Assembly (NCBI RefSeq): GCF_014191715.1
Contig: NZ_JACHWY010000003.1
Coordinates: 186,001 to 250,000, forward strand
DNA length: 64,000 nt
Reading direction: 5' to 3'
DNA from: Litorivivens lipolytica
GTDB taxonomy: Bacteria; Pseudomonadota; Gammaproteobacteria; Pseudomonadales; Spongiibacteraceae
In this document: in pieces, positions 28,290 to 37,412 of the stretch
Position numbering within the stretch: the stretch's first letter is position 1
Layout of the letters: each line of letters starts with the position of its first letter
The notes under the pieces: model-generated
Databases searched by the model: none
What the model was told of the DNA's origin: nothing
Seen by the model: only the letters and a program-made list of their open reading frames with translations
Made by a program: the position numbers and the translations under genes

Positions 28290-29927
28290 CTATTTCAGGG
28301 TGCGCTTGATGCTGATGATCACGGGAACCAGCCCCAGCAGCACAATGGTCAGCGCCGGCAGCGCTGCCCGCTGCCATTCCCCTTCCGAGGTCATTTCATA
28401 AATTCGAACCGCCAGCGTGTCCCAACCGTAAGGGCGCAACAGCAAGGTCGCCGGCATTTCCTTGATGACATCGACAAAGACCAGAATGGCGGCGGTCAGT
28501 AGCCCCGGCCTCAACATCGGCAAATAAATCCGCCACAGCACTTCCAACGGCCGTGCACCGAGGGTGCGCGCCGCATCGGGAATGGACGGGCGAATACGCA
28601 GCAGGCTGGCATCGATCGGCCCGCTCGCCACCGCCAGAAATCGAATCCAGTAAGCCGCGAGCAAAGCCAGCACGGTGCCCACCAGCACCGAGCGCGCCTC
28701 CATGCCCAGCCACGCCTGCAAGGGAAACAACAACTGCTGCTCAATGCGGGAAAAGGAAATCACCACGCCCACCGCCAACACCGACCCCGGCAGGGCGTAA
28801 CCCAATTGCGCAAGGTCAAAAAAAGCCCGCTGCCGGGGGCCCGCCCGCCAGCGACTGAAGGCCAACAGGGTGGCAATGGCGACGGTCAGCACCGAGGCCT
28901 GCAGGGCCAGTGAAAGGGAATGCCACAGCAAGGCGCCAAAGCGTGCATCCAATTGCGCCGCGCCGACCTCAAAGGCCCAGATCAGCATCTGCAACACCGG
29001 CAGGAAGAAGGCCACACTCAACACCAGTAAACAGTAAGCGGTAACCGCCCAGGCCCGAAGCCCGGTCAGAGGGTGGCGAAAGTGATGGTGCAACTGCGAG
29101 CCCTGCACATAGCGGCGGCGACCGCGCAGGCGCTTTTCGGCAAACAGGGTCAGCGCAACAAATAACAGCAACAGGGAGGCCAATTGGGCCGCTGCCTGCA
29201 GGCTGAAAAAGCCAAACCAGGCTTTGTAAATGGCGGTGGTAAAGGTGTCATAGTTGAACACCGCGACCGTACCGAAATCGGCGAGTGTTTCCATCAGTGC
29301 CAGTGAGACGCCGGCGATTATGGCCGGTCGGGCCATCGGCAGAGCGACCCGAAAAAAGGCGCCCCAGGCACCGCTGCCCAGGCTGCGTGCAGCCTCAATG
29401 GTGTCACTGCTCTGGGAGAGAAAGGCACTGCGCGCCAGCATGTACACGTAGGGGTAGAGCACCAGTGACAACACCAATACCACCACCGCCTCATGGCGCA
29501 CGTCGATCAGTGGCAGGCCCAACTCCCGCGACAGAAAGCTCTGCAGCGGGCCACTGAAATCAAACAGCCCCAGCACCACAAACGCGAGGACGTACGCGGG
29601 CACCGCCATCGGCAACATCAGCAGCCATTCAAACTTGGCGCGCCCGGGAAAATCGCACATCACCACCAGCCACGCCAGACTGATACCGAGCACCGACACA
29701 CACAGGCCGACACCCATCAGCAACACCAGCGTGTTGCGCAGCAGGGAGGAGAGCTGGGTGGCGATCAGGTGCTGCCAGATTTCGGTTTGATCCGATCCCC
29801 AGCTGAAAATCACCACCAGAATAGGCGCCAATACCGCCAGCACCGCAACCGAGGCAGCGATGCGCGATAGGGGTCGCAGGCTTTTCTGACCTGCGCTGAT
29901 CAGGCGGGCCGCCGGCGCCTCATTCAC
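28290..29927 (-). CDS. fbpB: Iron(III) ABC transporter permease, fused two-half type
   Basis: A 545-residue inner-membrane protein with roughly twelve hydrophobic helices, i.e. two fused permease halves as in FbpB/SfuB. Each half has the ATPase-contact EAA loop: [26 protein letters not shown] in the first and [26 protein letters not shown] in the second. It follows the binding-protein gene by 15 bases and starts with GTG without a clear ribosome site, suggesting coupling. No ATPase (FbpC) gene follows; gcvH does. The ATPase must be encoded elsewhere. Confidence 0.92.
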   Translation of the reverse strand: MNEAPAARLISAGQKSLRPLSRIAASVAVLAVLAPILVVIFSWGSDQTEIWQHLIATQLSSLLRNTLVLLMGVGLCVSVLGISLAWLVVMCDFPGRAKFEWLLMLPMAVPAYVLAFVVLGLFDFSGPLQSFLSRELGLPLIDVRHEAVVVLVLSLVLYPYVYMLARSAFLSQSSDTIEAARSLGSGAWGAFFRVALPMARPAIIAGVSLALMETLADFGTVAVFNYDTFTTAIYKAWFGFFSLQAAAQLASLLLLFVALTLFAEKRLRGRRRYVQGSQLHHHFRHPLTGLRAWAVTAYCLLVLSVAFFLPVLQMLIWAFEVGAAQLDARFGALLWHSLSLALQASVLTVAIATLLAFSRWRAGPRQRAFFDLAQLGYALPGSVLAVGVVISFSRIEQQLLFPLQAWLGMEARSVLVGTVLALLAAYWIRFLAVASGPIDASLLRIRPSIPDAARTLGARPLEVLWRIYLPMLRPGLLTAAILVFVDVIKEMPATLLLRPYGWDTLAVRIYEMTSEGEWQRAALPALTIVLLGLVPVIISIKRTLK

Positions 29928-29942
29928 GGGAGATCAACCGGC

Positions 29943-30968
29943 TTAGCGATAACCGGCGCGATCCATCACGCGTATGGCCTCACCTTGCAGGCGGCCCGCT
30001 TCGGCAACCGGAATATCGTCACCCTCAAATTCACCCCAGCGGGTAAGTGGCTCGGGCAGGCTGACCTGCGGGTTGACCGGATATTCCTGATTCAGCAGGG
30101 CTAGCTGCAACTGAGCATCAGTACCGGACAGCCATTCGATCAACTGTTGGGCCTCGGCCACGTGCTGGCTGGCGCGAGTGATACCGGCCCCGGAGATATT
30201 CAGATGCACCCCGCGACCATCAGCGCCCTCACCCTGCTGGTTGGGCCAGAACATGGTGACCGGAAGGCTTGGGTCATCGGCGACCATACGCGCCAAATAA
30301 TAGGTATTCACAATGCCCACGTCGCACTGGCCAGCGGCAATGGCTTCAACCACCTTGTTGTCATTGGAGAAAGGCGGTACCGCCAGGTTCTTGACCCAGC
30401 CACTTACGATTTCTTCGGTCTCGGCTTCGCCGCGGGCAGCAATCATGGTGGCAACCAGTGACTGGTTATAGACCTTCTTCGCCGTGCGCAAACAGAGCCG
30501 ACCAGTCCACTGCTCATCAGCCAGCGCCTCGTAGGTGCTCAGCTCAGAGGGCTTAACCCGCTCGGTGGAGTAAATGATGGTGCGCGCCCGAATACTCAAA
30601 CCGAACCAGCGATTGCCTTCATCGCGCAGGGCAGAGGGAATATTGCTGGCCAGAACGTCGGATTCAATGGGCTGCAGCACGCCCGCCTCAGCGGCCTGCC
30701 AGAGATTGCCCGCATCAACCGTAATCAGCAGATCGGCGCGGCTGCGCTCGCCTTCGGCCTGCAGGCGCGCCAACAGGGGGCCAGCGGCGTCGGTGACATA
30801 GCGTATAGGGATACCCGTCTGCGCGGTGAAGCGATCAAACAGAGGCTTGATCAGATGCTCCTTTCGCGCGGTATACACTACCAGCCCTTCGTCAGCCTTC
30901 TGGCTTTCAGGGCCCTCGCCACAGGCGGCGAGCAACAGCGCCAAGCCAATCACCAGCACGGAACGCAT
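29943..30968 (-). CDS. fbpA: Iron(III) ABC transporter substrate-binding lipoprotein
   Basis: A 341-residue periplasmic ferric-ion binding protein of the FbpA/extracellular-binding family 1 type. Signal with lipobox LAAC (MRSVLVIGLALLLAAC, cysteine 16), so probably membrane-anchored. Family stretches: VVYTARKEHLIKPLFDRFTAQTGI, GVLQPIESDVL, and the tyrosine-rich NTYYLARM, which holds the paired iron-binding tyrosines. I chose ATG 30968, with GAGGAG six bases upstream; an ATG at 30974 abuts that site. A Fur box overlaps its promoter, so it is iron-repressed. Confidence 0.94.
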   Translation of the reverse strand: MRSVLVIGLALLLAACGEGPESQKADEGLVVYTARKEHLIKPLFDRFTAQTGIPIRYVTDAAGPLLARLQAEGERSRADLLITVDAGNLWQAAEAGVLQPIESDVLASNIPSALRDEGNRWFGLSIRARTIIYSTERVKPSELSTYEALADEQWTGRLCLRTAKKVYNQSLVATMIAARGEAETEEIVSGWVKNLAVPPFSNDNKVVEAIAAGQCDVGIVNTYYLARMVADDPSLPVTMFWPNQQGEGADGRGVHLNISGAGITRASQHVAEAQQLIEWLSGTDAQLQLALLNQEYPVNPQVSLPEPLTRWGEFEGDDIPVAEAGRLQGEAIRVMDRAGYR

Positions 30969-31010
30969 GAACATCTCCTCGAAATAAGAATAGTAAGAAA
31001 GAAAGTGTCG

Positions 31011-31029
31011 AATGATAATTATTATCATT
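31011..31029. promoter_or_regulatory. Fur box controlling the iron ABC operon
   Basis: AATGATAATTATTATCATT, an almost perfect 19-base palindrome matching the Fur consensus (GATAATGATAATCATTATC family). It covers the -10 of the leftward promoter described at 31012-31040 and lies 43 bases before the fbpA start. Iron-loaded Fur would block transcription. Confidence 0.92.
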
Positions 31030-31040
31030 TCAGATAACAA
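31012..31040 (-). promoter_or_regulatory. Sigma-70 promoter of fbpA
   Basis: On the minus strand: -35 TTGTTA (31035-31040), 17-base spacer, -10 TATCAT (31012-31017) inside the Fur box. Spacing is ideal; transcription would begin near 31005. Confidence 0.65.
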
Positions 31041-31062
31041 TGCCCGGCTTACTCAAAACTAC

Positions 31063-31173
31063 CGTCATTGCGTACCCAAAGCACTTCGTGGGGCATGCTA
31101 AGCACCGCGAAGCAACCTTTCTGAAATGGCGGTGAAGTTAAAAGATCGGCGCTGCGCTCCTCACGACAACGCA
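31063..31173. repeat. Decayed palindromic repeat between fbpA and ubiI
   Basis: The left edge CGTCATTGCG (31063-31072) equals the end of the element at 60233-60325. Near the right edge, the reverse complement of 31155-31172 reads CGTTGTCGTGAGGAGCGC..., which resembles the inward part GCGAGGAGCG of that element. A third shared word, CGAAGCAACCT, lies in between (31108-31118). The middle has diverged. I read it as a degenerate relative of the same repeat family. Confidence 0.4.
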
Positions 31174-31180
31174 GGCCACC

Positions 31181-32395
31181 TTAGAAGCCCATGGCCTTGC
31201 GAATCAGCTGACGCTTAAGTGGTGCCGCCTGATTGACCAGCTTCATACCGGTATTACGCAGCCAGCGCACGGGCAAAGCGGTCTCGCCAAACAAGCGCTT
31301 AAAGCCATCCATCGCCGCCATCGCCGCCAGATTGTCGCCCTTGCGACGGCGCTGATAGCGCTGCAATACCGTCAGCGAGCCAATGGCCTCTTCTCGCGAC
31401 AGCGCGCGACGGATTTCGTCCTGCAGTGCTGCCACATCTTTAAAACCGAGATTGATTCCCTGCCCGGCCAGCGGGTGAATGCTGTGAGCTGCATCGCCCA
31501 CCAGTGCAACGCCGGGTTTGACGTAATTAATTGCGTGGCGCTGGCGCAGCGGAAAACTGAAACGACGACTGACGTCCTCCACCGCTCCCAGTCGCCCTTC
31601 GAAGGCCTCTGCCAACGTGATCTTGAACGCGTCATCATCCAGCGCCTGCAACTGCGCCGCGTAATCGGTATCGGCAGACCAGACAATGGAGCAGTAACGA
31701 TCGGGCGCATCACCGGCGGCCAGCGGCAGAAAGGCCAGCGGCCCGGTCGGCAAAAAACGCTGCCACGCGGTGTACTCATGGCTGGCCGACATTTTCACCG
31801 TGGTCACCAAAGCCTGCTGCTTGTAACTCCATTCGCGAGTCGCAAAGTCCGCCCACTGACGGACCCGAGAATTGGCGCCGTCGGCGGCCACCAGCAGATC
31901 CGCCTCGAGGCGATCACCGTTTTCCAATACAAGGGTTGCCACGGCACCCGCGTAACTCAGGCTCCCAACCGGGCTGTTTTCAAACACGCGGACATTGGTC
32001 GCGTTGTGCACCTGATCGGCCAGTGCGGCCAGCAAAATGCGATTTTCGACGATATGACCAAGGTTATCGACATTGACCTCGCCGGCCTCGAAATGCACTT
32101 CACCGGTACCTTCGGCGTCCCACACCTGCATATCGGTGTAGTGACAGATGCGCGAACTGGCAATCGCCGGCCAGGCCCCCACCTGTTCAAGCCACCGCTG
32201 ACTGGCCGCCGTAATCGCACTGACCCGCGGATCGTAGTCGTGAACGCCATCCCCCAGTTCGGGCCACTCCGCCGTGACACTGCCTGCTTCTACCAGCGCT
32301 ACCCGCAAAGGCAGATCGACAAGCCCTGCCGCCATGCCCAGCCCGGCCAAACCGCCGCCCACAATCACAATATCGTAGTGCCGGTTGCGACTCAT
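31181..32395 (-). CDS. ubiI: FAD-dependent ubiquinone-biosynthesis hydroxylase, UbiI-like
   Basis: A 404-residue flavin monooxygenase of the UbiH/UbiI/UbiF family that hydroxylates the ring of the ubiquinone precursor. FAD motifs: GGGLAGLGMAAGL at residues 13-25, the DG motif (VAADGANSRVRQW), and GDAAHSIHPLAGQGINLGFKD near residue 290. Position downstream of pepP-ubiH matches ubiI (visC) in E. coli; sequence alone cannot exclude UbiF/Coq6-like regiospecificity. Its ATG overlaps the ubiH stop (ATGA). Confidence 0.9.
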   Translation of the reverse strand: MSRNRHYDIVIVGGGLAGLGMAAGLVDLPLRVALVEAGSVTAEWPELGDGVHDYDPRVSAITAASQRWLEQVGAWPAIASSRICHYTDMQVWDAEGTGEVHFEAGEVNVDNLGHIVENRILLAALADQVHNATNVRVFENSPVGSLSYAGAVATLVLENGDRLEADLLVAADGANSRVRQWADFATREWSYKQQALVTTVKMSASHEYTAWQRFLPTGPLAFLPLAAGDAPDRYCSIVWSADTDYAAQLQALDDDAFKITLAEAFEGRLGAVEDVSRRFSFPLRQRHAINYVKPGVALVGDAAHSIHPLAGQGINLGFKDVAALQDEIRRALSREEAIGSLTVLQRYQRRRKGDNLAAMAAMDGFKRLFGETALPVRWLRNTGMKLVNQAAPLKRQLIRKAMGF

Positions 32396-33675
32396 AGCGA
32401 AGTGCCTCGTGATCTATCTCCCGCCTGGCCACGGGCATTGCCCGGCGCCAGCCCCGCCGCCTGTTCGACAAAGCGACGCTTCAGGCCCGGCAGTACATCC
32501 AGTGCCAGCAGGCCGAGATTGCGCCCCAAGCTGAACGCAGGATTTTTCTGGGCAAAGAGTTTCGGCAGCTGATGCGAAAACTGAACGGTGGATTGCTGAT
32601 CTTGCCGCTGCTGTTCCAGGTAGGCGCGAAGTTGCCCCAGACTGCCCAAAGTCTCTGCAGTCTGGCCGGCCAGATGCTCCGCTAGCCGCGCCACGTCGCG
32701 CAGCGCAAGGTTGAAGCCCTGCCCGGCCACCGGATGCAAAGCGTGAGCGGCGTTACCCACCACCACCACATTGGGCCTCACCTGCTCTTCAGCCTCAACC
32801 AACTGCAGCGGGAACACGGCGCGCTCGCCGCAGCGCAACAGGCGACCCTGGCGGTAACCGAAGCGCTCCTGCAGGCGACGCAAAAAATCTGTTTCCGAAG
32901 CCGCCAGCAAGTCATCCGCATCCTCCGGCGACAGCGTCCACACCAGCGCCGCACGCGCCTGCCCCTCTTCACTATCGGCCAGCGGCAACAGTGCGAGCGG
33001 CCCTTCGTCGGTAAAGCGCTCGTAGGCAATGCCTTCATGCGGGTTTTCGAAAGTGACGTTGGCTATCAACGCTGACTGGCCGTAGTCGACCGTATGGCTG
33101 GCAATGCCAAGCGCACTGCGCAAACCGGACTGGGCGCCATCGGCCACCGCCAGCAGGCGACAGCGAATCGACATCGCCTCGCCCTCTTTCGGCTGCAAGC
33201 TCAGGGCCGCCAAGTCCTCAGACTGCTCAACGCGACCGACCGTGGCCGGCGACAGGCAGGTCAGTCCCGGCGCGTCTCGCAGGGCATTTAACAGCACGCT
33301 GCCCAACCAGGCGTTTTCAACCACATAGCCCAGTGCGGGCCAACCCTGCTCGCTGGCTTTCAGCAAGCTGCTGCCGATATGGCCGCGATCGGAGACGTGA
33401 ATCCGATCGATGGCGGTCAGGTGTTCCGTGAGATTTTCCCAGACGTCAATGCTCTGCAGAATCTGCTGGCTACCATAGGACAGCGCCGTGGAGCGGGCAT
33501 CAAAACTCGGCCGATACACCGGTGCACTGCCCGCCTTGGGAAAAGGAAAACTCTCCACCAGCAGCACCGACAGGCGACCCTCAGCATAGCGACTGAGGGC
33601 CAGAGCCAAACTGGCACCGACCATGCCGCCGCCGGCAATAACCACATCATAGTCACGCTGAAGTTCGAGACTCAC
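32392..33675 (-). CDS. ubiH: 2-octaprenyl-6-methoxyphenol hydroxylase
   Basis: Flavin monooxygenase, 427 residues, for another ring hydroxylation in ubiquinone synthesis. Motifs: GGGMVGASLALAL (residues 15-27), VADGAQSGLRSALGI, and GNAAHALHPVAGQGFNLALRDV. The gene starts on the base after the pepP stop and overlaps ubiI, forming the conserved ygfB-pepP-ubiH-ubiI string. The extra C-terminal tail (about 25 residues, RGQAGDRSRGTSL) looks like read-through of overlap sequence rather than a domain. Confidence 0.95.
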   Translation of the reverse strand: MSLELQRDYDVVIAGGGMVGASLALALSRYAEGRLSVLLVESFPFPKAGSAPVYRPSFDARSTALSYGSQQILQSIDVWENLTEHLTAIDRIHVSDRGHIGSSLLKASEQGWPALGYVVENAWLGSVLLNALRDAPGLTCLSPATVGRVEQSEDLAALSLQPKEGEAMSIRCRLLAVADGAQSGLRSALGIASHTVDYGQSALIANVTFENPHEGIAYERFTDEGPLALLPLADSEEGQARAALVWTLSPEDADDLLAASETDFLRRLQERFGYRQGRLLRCGERAVFPLQLVEAEEQVRPNVVVVGNAAHALHPVAGQGFNLALRDVARLAEHLAGQTAETLGSLGQLRAYLEQQRQDQQSTVQFSHQLPKLFAQKNPAFSLGRNLGLLALDVLPGLKRRFVEQAAGLAPGNARGQAGDRSRGTSL

Positions 33676-34995
33676 TCAGCTAGCCTCCGCCATCAGCGCT
33701 TCAATCTCTTCGACCGTTTTGGGAACATCACTGGTCAACACATCGCAGCCGTCTTTGGTGACAACCACATCGTCTTCAATGCGAATACCGATACCGCGCC
33801 AGCGCGCTTCAACGTTCTCGTTATTGGGCGACACATAGATACCGGGTTCCACGGTCAAGGCCATACCCGGCTCCAGCAGGCGCCACTCGTCACCCACCTT
33901 GTAATCACCTACATCGTGCACATCCAGCCCTAGCCAATGCCCGGCCCGGTGCATGTAAAAATCGCGATAGGCTTCACTTTCAATGAGCTTGTCGACACTG
34001 CCCTTGAGCAATCCCAGCTCGACCAGCCCTTCGGTAATCACGCGCACGGTTTCGTCGTGAGGCTGATTCCAGTGATTATCGGGTTTTACCGCCGCAATGG
34101 CGGCCAGCTGCGCTTTAAGCACAACGTTATACAGCACTTTCTGCTCTTTGCTAAAACGGCCGTTGGCGGGAAAGGTGCGCGTGATATCGGCCGCGTAACC
34201 TTCGAGTTCGCAGCCGGCGTCGATCAGTATCAGATCGCCATCTCGAATCTGGCTGGCGTTTTCAACATAGTGAAGAATACAACCGTTGGCGCCCGCTCCC
34301 ACGATGGTGTTATAGGCGGGGAAGCGCGCCCCGTGGGTGGCAAATTCATGCAGAATTTCCGCCTCCAGCTGGTACTCGAACATCCCGGGCTTGCACGCCT
34401 GCATCGCACGCAGGTGGGCGCTGGCACTGATATCGCCGGCGCGTTTCATCACGCGCTGTTCCGCCGCACTTTTGTATAGCCGCATGTCGTGAAGGAAATG
34501 ATCGAGGTCGATAAATTCGCCGGGGGGATGGGCGCCGGTGCGCGCCTTGGCGCGGATGGCATTAACCCACTGCATCAGGTGGGCATCAAAGTCGGCGTGT
34601 CGCCCCATGGCGTAGTAAACACGTTCCCGACCTTCGATAAGTCCGGGCAGAATCTCGTCGATATCACCGATGGGAAAGGCATCATCGGCACCGAAATTTG
34701 CGCATACACCTTCCGGCCCCTGCCGGTACCCGGTCCACAACTCCATGGTGGGGTCGCGGTCGCGACAGAACATCACAAACTCACCGTGCTCGCGACCCGG
34801 CAGCAAGACCATGACCGCGTCCGGCTCGACAAAGCCGCTCAGATAATAAAAATCACTGTCCTGACGAAAGGGGTATTCCGTATCGCGGCTGCGCACTTTT
34901 TCCACCGCGCCCGGAATAATGGCAATACTGTTGGGTTCCATCACCGCCATCAGGTTGCTGCGACGACGGGCGTATTCCTGCTTGGTCACCTTCAT
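33676..34995 (-). CDS. pepP: Xaa-Pro aminopeptidase P
   Basis: Dimanganese pita-bread peptidase that removes the N-terminal residue before proline. 439 residues. The metal ligands appear as D in LIDAGCELEGYAADITRTFP (two aspartates), H in HRAGHWLGLDVHDVG, E in LTVEPGIYV and E in GIRIEDDVVVT. I chose ATG 34995 (MKVTKQEYARRRSNLM matches the E. coli start), with GAGAGA upstream, over an ATG four codons earlier at 35007. Second gene of the string with ygfB. Confidence 0.96.
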   Translation of the reverse strand: MKVTKQEYARRRSNLMAVMEPNSIAIIPGAVEKVRSRDTEYPFRQDSDFYYLSGFVEPDAVMVLLPGREHGEFVMFCRDRDPTMELWTGYRQGPEGVCANFGADDAFPIGDIDEILPGLIEGRERVYYAMGRHADFDAHLMQWVNAIRAKARTGAHPPGEFIDLDHFLHDMRLYKSAAEQRVMKRAGDISASAHLRAMQACKPGMFEYQLEAEILHEFATHGARFPAYNTIVGAGANGCILHYVENASQIRDGDLILIDAGCELEGYAADITRTFPANGRFSKEQKVLYNVVLKAQLAAIAAVKPDNHWNQPHDETVRVITEGLVELGLLKGSVDKLIESEAYRDFYMHRAGHWLGLDVHDVGDYKVGDEWRLLEPGMALTVEPGIYVSPNNENVEARWRGIGIRIEDDVVVTKDGCDVLTSDVPKTVEEIEALMAEAS

Positions 34996-35086
34996 GGGGT
35001 CTCTCATACTGAACGACGACTGCTACCGCTCAGCAGGTTAGCAAAAAAGTGGCAACAACACCGCTCTGTAGTGTGGACGATGCCGC

Positions 35087-35677
35087 TCAGTGCACCTGTT
35101 TCGGCGCCGGATGCTCGCCCGCCCGACGTGCCTGACTACAACACTCAACAAAGACCGAAACCACGGCCATTTCCAGATAGCTCACCAGTTCGGAAAACTG
35201 CCGCTCGGCTTCTTCGCTCTGCTCGGTATCAAGTCCGGCCTGGGAGATGGCCGCAATATCGGTCAACACCTCCGAGACCGTGGTGCTGTACTGCTGCGCA
35301 CCTTCGTTTTTTTCACGCTGTTTACCGGCCATGGCAAACCCCGTAAGAAAACCCTGACACCAACTGCCCACTGCACTGACTCGCTGATCGAGATCGACAT
35401 CGTCGCCGGGTAAAAAGAGAGTCATGGCACCGATATCGCCGCCTAGCTGCTCAACCGCAACCTGATAAAGGCGCAGCAGGTGAGGCCAATCCGCGTCGCC
35501 AAAACTGTCGACATCCAACAGCTGCGCCGCCTGCTCACGCAATTGTTTCTCATCGATGCGCTCACCGACAACCACCTGCCCCACAAAAAAACCATGCAAC
35601 TCGGCAGGGGGGTAGAGCGCGCCGAGGCGAACAAACAAATCGGCGATATCGTCGTGATCGGGTAGTGCGGTTGCCAT
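35087..35677 (-). CDS. ygfB: YecA/YgfB-family (UPF0149) protein
   Basis: A 196-residue, mostly helical acidic protein of the UPF0149 family, always placed before pepP-ubiH. Recognisable segments: LGALYPPAELHGFFVGQVVVGE, WCQGFLTGFAMAG and the C-terminal FSELVSYLEMAVVSVFVE. In Pseudomonas YgfB has been linked to control of peptidoglycan-recycling and beta-lactam resistance genes through AlpA; elsewhere the role is open. It lacks the C-terminal zinc-binding SEC-C motif of YecA. Confidence 0.88.
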   Translation of the reverse strand: MATALPDHDDIADLFVRLGALYPPAELHGFFVGQVVVGERIDEKQLREQAAQLLDVDSFGDADWPHLLRLYQVAVEQLGGDIGAMTLFLPGDDVDLDQRVSAVGSWCQGFLTGFAMAGKQREKNEGAQQYSTTVSEVLTDIAAISQAGLDTEQSEEAERQFSELVSYLEMAVVSVFVECCSQARRAGEHPAPKQVH

Positions 35678-35922
35678 TGCCCTGCAAGTCTCCTGTTAAA
35701 GCAAGCCTTATAAAAATCAGCTGCGCATAGTACCCGCCCCCTTGGCCAAAATCGATCACTTAGGCATTTCGCGACTTTTAGCCACCCATTTCAGAGCTTT
35801 CTCAAGTGATAATGGCAGGCATTTGAAATACTGCACTATTTGGGCAATTGACCCCCCCTGCGAGCAGCTCTAGACTAGCGCAATCATTACAAACACCCAC
35901 GAAACACTCGCAGGGGAAGCTC

Positions 35923-36132
35923 ATGCCAGACCTATCGATCAAGTCGGTTGAACGGAAAATCGACGAGCTGATTCAGCTCTGCGAGCAATTAAACCGCGAA
36001 AACCAGATGCTTAAGACCAACACCGAAGCCTGGCAGCGCGAGCGCGAGACCCTGCTGGAAAAAACCAATATCGCCCGCAATAAGGTGGAATCCATGATTC
36101 AACGCCTGCGCGCCCTGGAGCAGGAATCATGA
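35923..36132 (+). CDS. Small coiled-coil protein upstream of zapA (TIGR02449-like)
   Basis: A 69-residue protein that is almost entirely a coiled coil (KSVERKIDELIQLCEQLNRE and LLEKTNIARNKVESMIQRL show heptads). I recognise it as the family that sits directly before zapA in Pseudomonas-like genomes. Its size and make-up resemble E. coli ZapB, but homology is not claimed. AGGGGAAG precedes the ATG at 35923. Its stop overlaps the zapA start (ATGA), implying equal production with ZapA. Confidence 0.85.
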   Translation: MPDLSIKSVERKIDELIQLCEQLNRENQMLKTNTEAWQRERETLLEKTNIARNKVESMIQRLRALEQES

Positions 36133-36431
36133 GCCAGAATACCGTTGTGGTCCGCATTATGGACAAGGAATTTCAGGTGGCCTGCCCGCCCGACCAGGAG
36201 CCGGGCCTGCATCAGGCCGCAGCCCGTCTCGACAAGCAAATGCGTGAAATTCGCTCCAGCGGCAAGGTCATCGGCCTTGAGCGCATAGCCATTATGGTGG
36301 CCCTGAACACCACCTACGAACTGCTCAATGGCAGCAACGAGCCGAGCAAGGCCGAGCAAGACAGCATTAAACGCGTGAACGAGAAACTCGAAGACGCCCT
36401 TCACAAACTGCGCCAGCTCGAAATCAACTGA
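36129..36431 (+). CDS. zapA: Cell division protein ZapA
   Basis: FtsZ-ring associated protein that cross-links FtsZ filaments. 100 residues: the N-terminal globular part (VVVRIMDKEFQVACPPDQEPGL) and a C-terminal coiled coil (KAEQDSIKRVNEKLEDALHKL). Coupled to the upstream coiled-coil gene by a 4-base overlap. In many gammaproteobacteria 6S RNA (ssrS) and ygfA follow zapA; here only 19 bases separate it from a convergent gene, so neither is present at this site. Confidence 0.95.
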   Translation: MSQNTVVVRIMDKEFQVACPPDQEPGLHQAAARLDKQMREIRSSGKVIGLERIAIMVALNTTYELLNGSNEPSKAEQDSIKRVNEKLEDALHKLRQLEIN

Positions 36432-36434
36432 GTC

Positions 36435-36450
36435 GCTACCCCTGGGTAGC
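36435..36450. terminator. Short hairpin between zapA and the convergent membrane gene
   Basis: GCTACCC (36435-36441), two-base loop CT, GGGTAGC (36444-36450). It fills the gap between the two stop codons. There is no T-run, so termination is uncertain. Confidence 0.3.
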
Positions 36451-37344
36451 TCAACGCAGGCTGCGCAGAATATTCAGCAAATCCGGCAATAGCTGCACGT
36501 AAGTGCCCGCATAGGCGGCGAGGGTATAGCCGTCGCTGCCGGGTGACTGCAACTGGCGCTGCACTTCATCAATCAGTCGCAGCAAGGTGCGCTCGGCCCG
36601 AAAGCGATTAATACCGCATTCCACCAGCGGCGCCACCACAGGCGTCAGTAGAATCAGCGCCATAAAACCCACCGCGCCACCGGTCACCGAAACCCAGCCG
36701 GGCAAACCAAACCACTTGGCCCACAGCGCGGAAAAATAGGATTGCTGGGACAAGTAGAGCGAGCTCGCCGCCGTTGCCCCGAGAATGCCGGCACTGCCAA
36801 AGGCGATCTTGTCGCTGAGCAGACGCCCGGCCACCCCTAGCGTGATAAACAGAATGATATCCCGACTGCCCTCGTGATCTACCGCCAGGCGCGCTACCGC
36901 CGCGCGCACTCGCCGCTCCAGTTCGGCAGGGGAATAGCGTGCGAGCAAGGCCTCCACTTCGCGCTGCTTGGAGGGGTCCAGCTCCGGGTGCTGCCCCAGA
37001 TGCTTCAGCAGGGATTCCTCAAGAGAGGCCAGATGCAAAAGCTCTCCCGCAATCACCCCGGCCAATGCCAGCTCCTTGGCACTGTAGCGCGGCTCAGTCG
37101 CCACCTTGCGCCCACCCAGACGGCGCAGCGCGCGCCAGGTGAACCGCGGAATGGTTGCGAGATCGCGGGGAATATCCCGTCGATGCTGCCAGTGACGCTT
37201 GGCTACTCCGCCCAGAGAATGAAAGTGGCGCGCGCAGACGTCCGGCACACGTTCCCTCGCCGCCGAGAAATGCGCATCCAGCATGGCATTAAGGCGAGAT
37301 TCCCATTCGTCACGGGTCAGGCGGGGTGGGCTGGTGTCAGGCAT
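36451..37344 (-). CDS. Unknown membrane protein divergent from the molybdoenzyme
   Basis: A 297-residue protein I do not recognise. The first 170 residues are basic and helical (arginine-rich, e.g. HWQHRRDIPRDLATI), then a hydrophobic segment (DIILFITLGVAGRLL, about 165-180), a glycine/alanine stretch (FGSAGILGATAASSLYL), a second strong helix (VTGGAVGFMALILLTPVVAPLV, about 218-240) and an amphipathic tail. So probably two or three membrane passes with a large cytoplasmic N-terminal part. I chose ATG 37344 over TTG 37350. Head-to-head with the molybdopterin oxidoreductase gene, 68 bases apart, suggesting a shared promoter region. Confidence 0.7.
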   Translation of the reverse strand: MPDTSPPRLTRDEWESRLNAMLDAHFSAARERVPDVCARHFHSLGGVAKRHWQHRRDIPRDLATIPRFTWRALRRLGGRKVATEPRYSAKELALAGVIAGELLHLASLEESLLKHLGQHPELDPSKQREVEALLARYSPAELERRVRAAVARLAVDHEGSRDIILFITLGVAGRLLSDKIAFGSAGILGATAASSLYLSQQSYFSALWAKWFGLPGWVSVTGGAVGFMALILLTPVVAPLVECGINRFRAERTLLRLIDEVQRQLQSPGSDGYTLAAYAGTYVQLLPDLLNILRSLR

Positions 37345-37412
37345 GCTCAATGTTTGCGGGTCGACGAGGGATCAGGCAGACTGAGTCCGAAAATAATCAG
37401 GGAACACATTCG

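Noticed and set aside
36432-36450. 6S RNA (ssrS), which commonly follows zapA
   Set aside because: Only 19 bases lie between zapA and the convergent gene, far too few for a 6S RNA gene of about 180 bases.
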